From CAZGOM01 sp964527265 (GTDB taxonomy: Bacteria > Planctomycetota > Phycisphaerae > Phycisphaerales > Phycisphaeraceae), in assembly GCA_964527265.1 (NCBI GenBank), contig CAZGOM010000030.1, forward strand, positions 1 to 44,799: a DNA stretch of 44,799 nucleotides. Direction: 5' to 3'. This document shows positions 8,276 to 16,126 of this stretch, piece by piece. Every line of letters begins with the position of its first letter. Within the stretch, counting starts at the first letter, position 1. The position numbers and the translations under genes are program-made. The notes beneath the pieces are model-generated. The model ran no database searches, was not told the DNA's origin, and saw only the letters and a program-made list of their open reading frames with translations.

Positions 8276-9154
8276 TTAGCGGTAATTGCCCTTCATCCAG
8301 AAGACGTAGTCGATCTGGCTGTAGAGGGAGTTGTAGGCCCAGCCGTCTTTGCCGCTGAAGGCGGCGTCGCCATATTGGGCGTAGAAGGGGGCGCTGGTGT
8401 TGGAATAGCCGCGGACCATGGCCATGCCGGCGGACTGGTTTGGGCCTTCCCAGTTGTGCCATTCGACGTGTCCGTCGAGCCAGAGGGTGTTGCCGCCGGA
8501 GACGCCGTTGTAGGGAAGGCCGGCGGGGGTCTGGTGGACGTTTCCACCGTCGGAGCGGTGTGAGTAGACGGAGATGGTGTCGCCGCCGGAGTAGTACATG
8601 TTGCGGTCGGCGATGAGGGGGAAGGAGGCGAGGGGGTCGTATTCGCCGTAGTTATTGCCGGGGTTATCGGTGGCGCGTCCGGGGACGAGGCGGACGAAGA
8701 GGTTGTCGGCGGATTTGCGGTCCTGCATCAGGCCGTTGCCGCCGTAGCCGCTGGCCAGGAGGGGGACGGTGTAGGACCAGACAAAGCCATAGCCGCCGTC
8801 GCTGGTGATGGAGCGGAAGGTGTAGCTTGGGCAGTGGCGGAGTTTTTCAGGCATGAGGCCGTCCATGTACTCGCGGGCCTGGGTTTGGGACATGGAGTCG
8901 TAGCCTGGGGCGGCCCAGTAAAGGTTTTCGATGAACTTGGGGGCGTATTGCTTGAAGTCATTGAGGTAAATGTTGAAGCCGATGCCTGCCTGGCGGAGGC
9001 GGCCGCCGCAGACGGCGCGTTCGGCGACGAGGCGGCTCTTACGCAGGGCCGGGAGTAGGACAGACACGAGTGCGGCGATGATGGCGATGACAATGAGAAG
9101 CTCAAGCAGGGTAAATGCGCGAGGTGTCGACAAGCTGGAACGTTCGGATTTCAT
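8276..9154 (-). CDS. Prepilin-type protein, first gene of minus-strand trio
   Basis: This 292-aa protein begins MKSERSSLSTPR and then AFTLLELLIVIAII (Ala at -1). The ATG at 9154 is preferred because GGGG sits about 9 bases ahead; an ATG 12 bp further upstream has no such site. Downstream are CGGRLRQ, RHCPSY, ADRNMYYSGGD and TLWLDGHVEWHNW. It is closely related to the second gene of the trio, an older tandem duplication. It is the promoter-proximal gene, divergent from the lyase operon. The 217-bp intergenic region between them carries operator site 2. Expression is therefore probably co-regulated with the lyases. Confidence 0.88.
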   Translation of the reverse strand: MKSERSSLSTPRAFTLLELLIVIAIIAALVSVLLPALRKSRLVAERAVCGGRLRQAGIGFNIYLNDFKQYAPKFIENLYWAAPGYDSMSQTQAREYMDGLMPEKLRHCPSYTFRSITSDGGYGFVWSYTVPLLASGYGGNGLMQDRKSADNLFVRLVPGRATDNPGNNYGEYDPLASFPLIADRNMYYSGGDTISVYSHRSDGGNVHQTPAGLPYNGVSGGNTLWLDGHVEWHNWEGPNQSAGMAMVRGYSNTSAPFYAQYGDAAFSGKDGWAYNSLYSQIDYVFWMKGNYR

Positions 9155-9262
9155 ACGCTGCCCCATCTATTGGGATGTGTGAGAGGCTGATTGACTAGAA
9201 CACGTTTAATCCACAACAACAAGAGCAAACGCACGGGCAGGCTTGACATGCGCCAGTGAGTT

Positions 9263-9297
9263 TGATTTATATATACTAATAGCTGATGTAAATCAGA
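9263..9297. promoter_or_regulatory. Palindromic operator candidate, site 2 (divergent region)
   Basis: Left half TGATTTATAT (9263-9272) matches the reference half-site at 9 of 10 positions. Right half ATGTAAATCAGA is at 9286-9297 and is followed by GTCAACA. The spacer is 13 bp. It sits between the prepilin trio (start 9154, minus) and the secreted lyase candidate (start 9372, plus), so one site could control both. TTTATA and TGTAAA, 15 bp apart, also look like promoter elements readable in either direction. Confidence 0.65.
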
Positions 9298-9371
9298 GTC
9301 AACAGGTTTTTCCAATCTCCACGTGATTATCGTCTTTGAGCCGGTTCCCGATCAGTACCCAGGCGGGCCCA

Positions 9372-11498
9372 ATGAAATCTCTAAAACTGCGGCTGCTTTT
9401 TTACGTAGCGTCTTTTTTGGCGCTTGGTGCGTTTTCATTGCCGTTGATGGCGCAGCCGCCGCAATCGGTGATTCAACATACGATCGACAAGCTGCCGGAG
9501 GAGCTGGAGTACCAGCGTACGCTGCGGGCGTACATGGCGACGCTGACGCCGATGGATTTTGAGATTCCGGCGCTGGAGGTAAAGCCTGCGGCACCCACGA
9601 GCGTGCCGGACAATGAAGCGCTGTACAAGTCGTGGCTGCTTTCGCAGCAGATGCCGCTTCTGGGAGCCGGGACGCTTCCTTCCCAGGCGTTCACGCTGAG
9701 CGCGATTGAAGGGAAGAAGGGGCTGGCGATTCCCGCGCAGGGGTGGGAAGCGCACCAGCTTGCGTGGCTTTCGGACTGGGATGACAAGGACAACCCGTAC
9801 CGCGGCTCCAAGGGTCTGAAGATGCGGGCATTCGTGCTGGCGACGCTGGACCTGGTGATGCTGGACTGGGTGCTTGACCACGGACCCAATGGGGTGGACC
9901 GGGCGGATTTTCTGGGTGGGACGCTGATCTGGCTGGGGTACACATATAAATCAGTGAAAGACAGCCTGGACCCCAAAACGCAGAAAGCGTTTGAAGAGGG
10001 GCTGAAGCGGCTGGTGCGGAAGATCAACAAGTGGGGGCCGACGGGGCTGATGACGGACATGGATCTGTTTGCACCGGTGGGGCTGTGGTATGTGGCGGAT
10101 GCGGTGAAGGACCCGGAGATCACCAAGATTGCGCACGATTATTCGAAGGTGCTTTTCACGGATGAGCGGTACTTCCATGAAGCGGGGTACTTCGTGGATA
10201 TGGGGTGCTTTGATACTTCGTATAACGGGATCAGCCTGTATTTCGGGACGTGGGGGGCGCTGCTGACGGATTGGCCTTGGCTGAAGGCGGCGATGCAAAA
10301 AGCCTCGCGGCTGCGGGCGCATCTTTCGTTTCCCGATCCGGACGGGTCGTTTACGGGGCCGAGTGCGATGAATTCCCGATGCTCGGGCCCGCCGCCGCTG
10401 GACCAGTGGCAGTTTTCGCCGCGGATGCAGATGGGCTGGTCGTTCTCGGATGATGGGGTTTATCTCTCCAAGCTGCCGACTCAGGAGGAGCTTAATGCGG
10501 CGCCGGGGCTGGTGGCTTCCAGCATCAACAGCCAGATGGCGGCGAAGCGCGAACTGAAGCCGGAGGCGTGGAAAGAATGGCACTGGAGCCGGGGCGTGAA
10601 TTATGCGCATGAGGCGTACCGGCCGGGGGACTATGCCAGGCGGTTGAAGTATGTGCAGGAAAATTCGCCTTTTCTCAAGCCGCTTTATCAGCGCAATGAG
10701 AACTTCATCCGGGCGTTTGAAAAGATTTTCCTGATTGCGAAGTTTGACGGGTATGGCGTGGCGATCCACACCGGGCCGGTGGGTGGATTGGATAAACGCT
10801 GGACGCGTCCTTATGGGCATGGTGGCGGAGAACTGAGCGCATTCTGGACCCCGAAATCGGGGTCGGTGATGCTGGCGCGGAGGCGGGGGATTCAGGGGCA
10901 TACGTTTGACAGTCTGGATGAATGGCGGATCTGGCCGATTCATGCCGTGACGGGTTTGACGGGGGCGGATGAATTGATCAGCTCGGGACGGATCAAGCAG
11001 CCGGAGACGCACTACAACATTGAGAAGGAGAAGGCGCATGTCCATGTGACAGGCGTGATGCCCAGGCTGCCCAAGGATGCGAAACAGTTTGTGGATTCCA
11101 AGACGGGGTATGAGCGGGCGTTTGATATTTCGAGCGCTGGGCTGACGGTCACGACGACGGTTACTTTTTCCGCCGATGAGCCGATCAAGGAACTGTATGA
11201 AACCATTCCGCTTTTTCTGCGGGAGAACGATGCGCAGAAAGCGGGGGTGATTGAGTTTCAAGTGGACGGCAAGTGGGTGGAGGCGACGCCAGCGGCGGTG
11301 AAAATCACCGGGGCGCGCATCAAGCGATTTGAAGGGGCTGTGGTGGTGGCATTCCCGCAGGCTGTTACGGGCAGACTTTCGCCTGCTGTGTGGAAGGACG
11401 GATATCAGACGCAAGCCGAGTGCCGGACGCTGCTGGTGGATATCCCTGTGGCGGTGAGCGGCAAAGCGACCGTGAAATACACGATCGCGGCAGAATAG
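9372..11498 (+). CDS. Secreted polysaccharide lyase candidate, (alpha/alpha) toroid type
   Basis: The start at 9372 gives a good signal peptide: MKSLKLRLL, a hydrophobic core, then LPLMAQ before the mature chain. It is preceded by AGGCGGG. The 708-aa product has a helical first half (about residues 90-440) with toroid-like features: CFDTSYNGISLYFGTW and a DPDGSF turn. A beta-rich second half follows, with GHGGGELSAFW and a V-x-LARRRGIQGH stretch. This helix-then-sandwich order is typical of heparinase/chondroitinase/alginate-lyase folds, but I cannot place it in a named PL family. It shares short patterns with the last gene of the operon (D-x-x-Y-x-G and GG-x-x-x-x-F-x-x-P-x-x-G-x-V). It opens a six-gene operon and probably makes the first extracytoplasmic cut. 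Confidence 0.65.
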   Translation: MKSLKLRLLFYVASFLALGAFSLPLMAQPPQSVIQHTIDKLPEELEYQRTLRAYMATLTPMDFEIPALEVKPAAPTSVPDNEALYKSWLLSQQMPLLGAGTLPSQAFTLSAIEGKKGLAIPAQGWEAHQLAWLSDWDDKDNPYRGSKGLKMRAFVLATLDLVMLDWVLDHGPNGVDRADFLGGTLIWLGYTYKSVKDSLDPKTQKAFEEGLKRLVRKINKWGPTGLMTDMDLFAPVGLWYVADAVKDPEITKIAHDYSKVLFTDERYFHEAGYFVDMGCFDTSYNGISLYFGTWGALLTDWPWLKAAMQKASRLRAHLSFPDPDGSFTGPSAMNSRCSGPPPLDQWQFSPRMQMGWSFSDDGVYLSKLPTQEELNAAPGLVASSINSQMAAKRELKPEAWKEWHWSRGVNYAHEAYRPGDYARRLKYVQENSPFLKPLYQRNENFIRAFEKIFLIAKFDGYGVAIHTGPVGGLDKRWTRPYGHGGGELSAFWTPKSGSVMLARRRGIQGHTFDSLDEWRIWPIHAVTGLTGADELISSGRIKQPETHYNIEKEKAHVHVTGVMPRLPKDAKQFVDSKTGYERAFDISSAGLTVTTTVTFSADEPIKELYETIPLFLRENDAQKAGVIEFQVDGKWVEATPAAVKITGARIKRFEGAVVVAFPQAVTGRLSPAVWKDGYQTQAECRTLLVDIPVAVSGKATVKYTIAAE

Positions 11499-11528
11499 TA
11501 ATTTCATTTCTGAAGGCAAAAAGAACAG

Positions 11529-13772
11529 ATGAAAAGCAAGCAGGAAAACCCGCACTTCAGCTTTGGGTGCGCACGCGAACTGTATCAAACCAAGCAGCAC
11601 CCACGTCTGTTGTGCGATGCGGATTCACTGGCGCATTTGAAGAAGAAGCTTGCGGCGGGGCAGGGGCTGAAGCTGATGGATGCGCTGAGGGCCAAGGTGG
11701 CTCCCTATGTGGCTTACATCCATGAATCCAAGGATGTGGGGGCGTCGCTGGTGCATTATGCGCGGACGAATGATCAGATGGGCGGGTGGGTGATCACCTA
11801 CCTGGCGGACATGGCGTTCGTGGGGGTGATCGATAACGATGAGCGGGCGATATCCGCAGTGATCAAGGTGCTGGACGCGATTCCGGCGGCGGAGGAGAGC
11901 GGGCCCAAAGACAGCTATCGGATGGGGTATGAAGCGGGGTTCGGCAATCTGCATGTGGCGTTTGACCTGGTGTACAACCACATGAGCAAGGCGCAGCGGC
12001 AGGCGTATTGCAAGTGGCTGGTGAAGAGCTGCATTCTTGGCTCGCTGGAGTTCATCCGGCCTAAGCGCTACATCCGGGCGGCGGCGGTGAATGTGAAGAT
12101 CGTGGGGATGGTGAGCGGGCTGCTTGCGGCGCTGGTGATCGAAGGGGAGCCGGGCGTGCCGGATTTGAAAAAGGAGAAAGCGGAATTGCTTCAGTATCTT
12201 GAAGCGACGCTGTTCACCTTTGTGGGGGAGAACGGGTACCCGCCGGAGGACATTGGATATGGGACGGGGATGGTGGGGATTGTGAGCCGCGTGCTGGAAA
12301 GCCTGAATCGGGCGGGGGTTTTGAATCCGTATACGCTGAATCCGATTTATGAAAAGTATGGGCGGGCGATTCTGCATTTCATGCAGCCGTGGGGGGAATT
12401 TTCCTCCAATTTGGGGGATTATGCGGCAGATGTGGGGTATACGAGCCTGGTGATTCCGCGGCTGGCGGCGCATACGAATGATCCGACGCTGCTGTGGATG
12501 CAGAGCACGCTGACCTACCCCAGCGGCGCTTCAGGCCCGAATGACATCAAGAAGCTGAGGAAGCAATGGCCGGAGGCGTTTATTGCACTGGGATTGAAGG
12601 TTCCGGTGGACATCTATTCGGCGCTGGTGATCGACGATCTGGTGAAGCCGGTTGCGCCGGAGAACGCCAGGCTGGAGACGCAGTTTGTGGAGCCAAGCCG
12701 CGGACTGGTGGCGTTTCGCAGCAGTTGGCAGAAGGATGCGACATTTGTTGTATTTGATGCAGCCTCGCGGCCGACGTCGGCTTATGGGCACGAGCACGAT
12801 TCGGGGACGCATTTCTGTCTTTCGGCATTGGGTGAATATTTTGCTATCGATACCGGCCGCTACGCCATGGAGCAGGATCAGCACAATGTGGTGCTGGTGA
12901 ACGGGAAGTCGGGGCGATCCCTCAACCGCGACTGGGTTCACAGTTCTTACCAGGGCACGCTGACGGGGTATTCGCCAGCGGCGTTTGTGGACAGTGCTTC
13001 GGCGGACAACTCGCACATGGCGGATTGTTATTTGTCACGCCGCACAATCGGCCTGGTGAAAGATGTGACCGGGCAGGGCGTGCCGAACTATGTGTGGACC
13101 GTCGAGGATGTGAACAAAGACAACAAGCTGGTGGATCTGTGGTGGACGATGAACGTGAACCCGAACCACAAGATCGAGCTGGCCAAGGACCGGGCGACGG
13201 TGATCGGGAGCGATCGCGGGAATTGCCTGGATATCAGTTTTGCAACAACATTGCCGGAGAACATGCCCGTGCCGATCCAGATGTCGCTGGAGCAGGACAT
13301 TCAGGTGAGCAGCGCAAGCGACTACCTGGGCAACAAGATGCTTGAATTGGCCAAGGAATATCAAGACGGGATGGGGCTCCTCGCCTATGGGCCGGTGTAT
13401 GCACGGCCGCGTGTGCTGGCGAAGTTCACCGGGACAAACGGCAAGCTGATGTCGGTGATGATTCCGCGAGAGAAAGGGAAGAAGCCCGCGAAAGTGAAAC
13501 GGCTGCAATCGCCGGATCACTCGCTGGCGGTGCAGATTGATTTTGAGGATGTGACCGACACGCTCATCTGGGCGTATGACCACCACATCCTGGAAGCGGG
13601 CGACATTTCAGCCCGGGGTAACTGGTGCCTGGTGCGCCGGGCGCGAAAGAAGGGAAAAGTGATTGCGCATCAACTGTACTCGGGGATGTACCTGAAAGTG
13701 GCCGGCAAGATGGTGGTGGACAACCGGTCCGATGCGCCAAAACCAAGCGCCGGAAAAAAAACCCGCAAATAA
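11529..13772 (+). CDS. Heparinase II/III family protein, copy 1
   Basis: This 747-aa protein has no signal peptide. The N-terminal 380 residues form a helical (toroid) domain containing ENGYPPEDIGYGTG (about 234-247). The C-terminal part has the heparinase II/III sandwich signature: GHEHDSGTHFCLSALGEYF (HEHD at 421-424), DTGRY, and QHNVVLVNG (451-459). Family members use conserved His and Tyr residues to cleave uronic-acid glycosidic bonds by beta-elimination. It is probably an oligosaccharide or exo-type lyase acting inside the cell. It starts 30 bp after the previous gene. The next gene is a full-length tandem duplicate, and the duplication extends into the leader (CTGAAGGCAAAAA before both starts). 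The C-terminus is Lys-rich. Confidence 0.85.
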   Translation: MKSKQENPHFSFGCARELYQTKQHPRLLCDADSLAHLKKKLAAGQGLKLMDALRAKVAPYVAYIHESKDVGASLVHYARTNDQMGGWVITYLADMAFVGVIDNDERAISAVIKVLDAIPAAEESGPKDSYRMGYEAGFGNLHVAFDLVYNHMSKAQRQAYCKWLVKSCILGSLEFIRPKRYIRAAAVNVKIVGMVSGLLAALVIEGEPGVPDLKKEKAELLQYLEATLFTFVGENGYPPEDIGYGTGMVGIVSRVLESLNRAGVLNPYTLNPIYEKYGRAILHFMQPWGEFSSNLGDYAADVGYTSLVIPRLAAHTNDPTLLWMQSTLTYPSGASGPNDIKKLRKQWPEAFIALGLKVPVDIYSALVIDDLVKPVAPENARLETQFVEPSRGLVAFRSSWQKDATFVVFDAASRPTSAYGHEHDSGTHFCLSALGEYFAIDTGRYAMEQDQHNVVLVNGKSGRSLNRDWVHSSYQGTLTGYSPAAFVDSASADNSHMADCYLSRRTIGLVKDVTGQGVPNYVWTVEDVNKDNKLVDLWWTMNVNPNHKIELAKDRATVIGSDRGNCLDISFATTLPENMPVPIQMSLEQDIQVSSASDYLGNKMLELAKEYQDGMGLLAYGPVYARPRVLAKFTGTNGKLMSVMIPREKGKKPAKVKRLQSPDHSLAVQIDFEDVTDTLIWAYDHHILEAGDISARGNWCLVRRARKKGKVIAHQLYSGMYLKVAGKMVVDNRSDAPKPSAGKKTRK
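13086..13189 (+). repeat. 104-bp identical segment shared by the two heparinase copies (copy A)
   Basis: By eye, this stretch is identical base for base, including third codon positions, to 15392-15495. The flanking DNA of the two genes differs at many sites. It falls in the C-terminal sandwich domain and looks like a recent gene-conversion tract. Confidence 0.8.
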
Positions 13773-13834
13773 ACCCATGAGCCTCTACCCGTGGATCTAA
13801 GCCCATCCATTACATTCCTGAAGGCAAAAAAGAC

Positions 13835-16078
13835 GTGAAAACCAAGCAGGGAAACCCGCACTTCAGCTTTGGGTGCGCAAGCGAATGGTATCGGACCAAG
13901 CAGCATCCGCGGTTGCTGTGCGATGCGGATTCGCTGGTGCATCTGAAGAAGAAGCTGGCAACGGGCGCGGGGCTGAAGCTAATGGATGCGCTGAGGGCGA
14001 AAGTGGCGCCGTACGCGGGATATGTACACGACTCGCCGGATGTTGTGATGCTGGTGGCGCATCACAGCGTGCGGAACCATCCTGGGGGCGGGCTGGTGAT
14101 CAATGGTCTTGCGGACATGGCATTCGTGGGGGTGATCGACAACGATGAGCGGATGATCACGGCGGTGATCAGGGTGCTGGATGCTATTCCGGCGGCGGAG
14201 GAGAAGGGGCCACGCGATGGTTCCCGGCTGGGCTATGACGGGGGATACGGCGCGGTGGCACTGGCGTTTGACCTGATGCATGGGTACATGACCAAGGCGC
14301 AGCGCGCGGCGTTTTGCCGTTGGGCGGTGAAGAGCTGCGTTCGGGAGTGTTTGGCGTATGTGCGACAGAAGCGGTACATCCGTGCCGCCTCGGTGAACGA
14401 GAAAACCATCGGGATGGTGACCGGGTTGATTTCGCTGCTGGCGGTGGAGGGGGAACCGGGGGTGCCGGATTTGAAGAAAGAGAAAGCTGAGCTGCTTCGC
14501 TATTTTGAAGCGACACTGTTCACCTTCGTAGGAGACAACGGGTATCCGCCGGAGGACATTGGGTATGGGACGGCACAGGTGGGGATTATCGCCCGCGTGG
14601 CGGAGAGCCTGATGCGGGCGGGCGTCTTGAATCCGTATGCGCTGAACCCGGCTTACGAGAAGTTTGGGCAGGCAGTCCTGCATTTCATGCAGCCGTGGGG
14701 GGAGTTTTCATCGAACACGGGAGATTACGCGGCGGAGGTGGGGTATACCAGCCTGGTGCTACCACGCATGGCGTCGCATACGAATGATCCGGCGGTGCTG
14801 TGGATGCAGAGCACGCTGACTTACCCCAGCGGTTCATCGGGCCCGGTGGATATCAAGAAGGTGAGGAAGGATTGGCCCGAGGTGTTCATTACACCGGAAC
14901 TGAAGGTTCCGGTGGACATCTACTCGGCGCTGGTGATTGACGACCTTGTGAAGCCTTTGTCGCCGGAGATCACCCAGCCGGAGACGCAGTTTGTGGATAC
15001 AAGCCGCGGCTTGGTGACGTTTCGCAGCGGGTGGGACAAGGATGCGACCTTTATCGTTTTTGATGCGGCGACGCGGCCGACATCGGCTTTTGGGCACGAG
15101 CATGATTCAGGCACGCATTTCAGTCTTTCGGCGCTGGGTGAGTACTTTGCAATCGACACAGGGCGTTACTGCATGGAGCAGGACCAGCACAATGTGGTGC
15201 TGGTGAATGGGAAGTCGGGCCGGTCGCTCAATCGTGAGTGGGTTCACAGTTGTTATCAGGGCCTGCTGACGGGGTATTCGCCGGCAGCTTTTGTGGACAC
15301 GGCTTGTGCCGACAACTCACAAATGGCGAATTGTTATCTGTCACGCCGCACGATCGGGCTGGTGAAAGATGTGACCGGCCAGGGCGTGCCCAACTATGTG
15401 TGGACCGTCGAGGATGTGAACAAAGACAACAAGCTGGTGGATCTGTGGTGGACGATGAACGTGAACCCGAACCACAAGATCGAGCTGGCCAAGGATCGGG
15501 CGACGGTGATCGGGAGTGATCATGGGAATTGCCTGGATATCAGCTTCGCGACGACATTGCCGGAGAACATGCCTGTACCGATCCAAATGTCGCTGGAGCA
15601 GGATATTCAAGTGAGCAGTGCCAGCGACTACCTGGGCAACAAGATGCTCGAGATGGCCAAGAAGTATGAAGAACTGACGGGAAACCTGGCATACGGACCC
15701 GTCTTTGCGAGGCCGCGCGTGCTGGCGAAGTTCACGGGGACAAACGGCAAATTAATGTCCGTGATGATCCCGCGTGAGAAGGGGAAGAAACCGGTGAAGG
15801 TGAAACGGCTGCAGTCGCTGGATCACTCGCTGGCGGTGCAGATCGATTTCGAAGATGTAACGGACACGCTCATCTGGGCTTATGACCACCACATCCTGGA
15901 AGCGGGCGACATTTCAGCCCGGGGCAATTGGTGCCTGGTGCGCCGGTCGCGAAAGACGGGCGCGGTGATTGCACATCAACTGCAATCGGGGATGTACCTG
16001 AAAGTGGCGGGGAAGATCGTGGCAGATAACCGATCCGATGCCAAAAAACCTGCGGTCACAAAAAAGAAACACAAGTAA
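13835..16078 (+). CDS. Heparinase II/III family protein, copy 2
   Basis: This 747-aa protein starts at GTG, equivalent to the ATG of copy 1, after a matching leader. It has the same layout: helical domain to about residue 380, then GHEHDSGTHFSLSALGEYF, DTGRYCMEQD, and QHNVVLVNG. There is no signal peptide. The C-terminal third is nearly identical to copy 1, while the N-terminal half (for instance residues 65-90 and 125-180) has diverged. Those are the surfaces expected to line the toroid cleft, so the copies may differ in substrate length or sugar pattern. It is 62 bp downstream of copy 1 and 48 bp upstream of the third heparinase, in one operon. Confidence 0.85.
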   Translation: MKTKQGNPHFSFGCASEWYRTKQHPRLLCDADSLVHLKKKLATGAGLKLMDALRAKVAPYAGYVHDSPDVVMLVAHHSVRNHPGGGLVINGLADMAFVGVIDNDERMITAVIRVLDAIPAAEEKGPRDGSRLGYDGGYGAVALAFDLMHGYMTKAQRAAFCRWAVKSCVRECLAYVRQKRYIRAASVNEKTIGMVTGLISLLAVEGEPGVPDLKKEKAELLRYFEATLFTFVGDNGYPPEDIGYGTAQVGIIARVAESLMRAGVLNPYALNPAYEKFGQAVLHFMQPWGEFSSNTGDYAAEVGYTSLVLPRMASHTNDPAVLWMQSTLTYPSGSSGPVDIKKVRKDWPEVFITPELKVPVDIYSALVIDDLVKPLSPEITQPETQFVDTSRGLVTFRSGWDKDATFIVFDAATRPTSAFGHEHDSGTHFSLSALGEYFAIDTGRYCMEQDQHNVVLVNGKSGRSLNREWVHSCYQGLLTGYSPAAFVDTACADNSQMANCYLSRRTIGLVKDVTGQGVPNYVWTVEDVNKDNKLVDLWWTMNVNPNHKIELAKDRATVIGSDHGNCLDISFATTLPENMPVPIQMSLEQDIQVSSASDYLGNKMLEMAKKYEELTGNLAYGPVFARPRVLAKFTGTNGKLMSVMIPREKGKKPVKVKRLQSLDHSLAVQIDFEDVTDTLIWAYDHHILEAGDISARGNWCLVRRSRKTGAVIAHQLQSGMYLKVAGKIVADNRSDAKKPAVTKKKHK
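15392..15495 (+). repeat. 104-bp identical segment shared by the two heparinase copies (copy B)
   Basis: This is identical to 13086-13189; see that entry. The coding regions on either side show many synonymous and non-synonymous differences. Confidence 0.8.
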
Positions 16079-16126
16079 CAATCCCACTCATTCACTTACT
16101 TTCACATCCACTCTTAACGACTCAAT

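Noticed and set aside
9951..11600. Long open frame (549 codons) opposite the first secreted lyase candidate
   Set aside because: Arg/Pro/His-rich antisense shadow with no recognisable motif, lying opposite a gene with a signal peptide and operon context.
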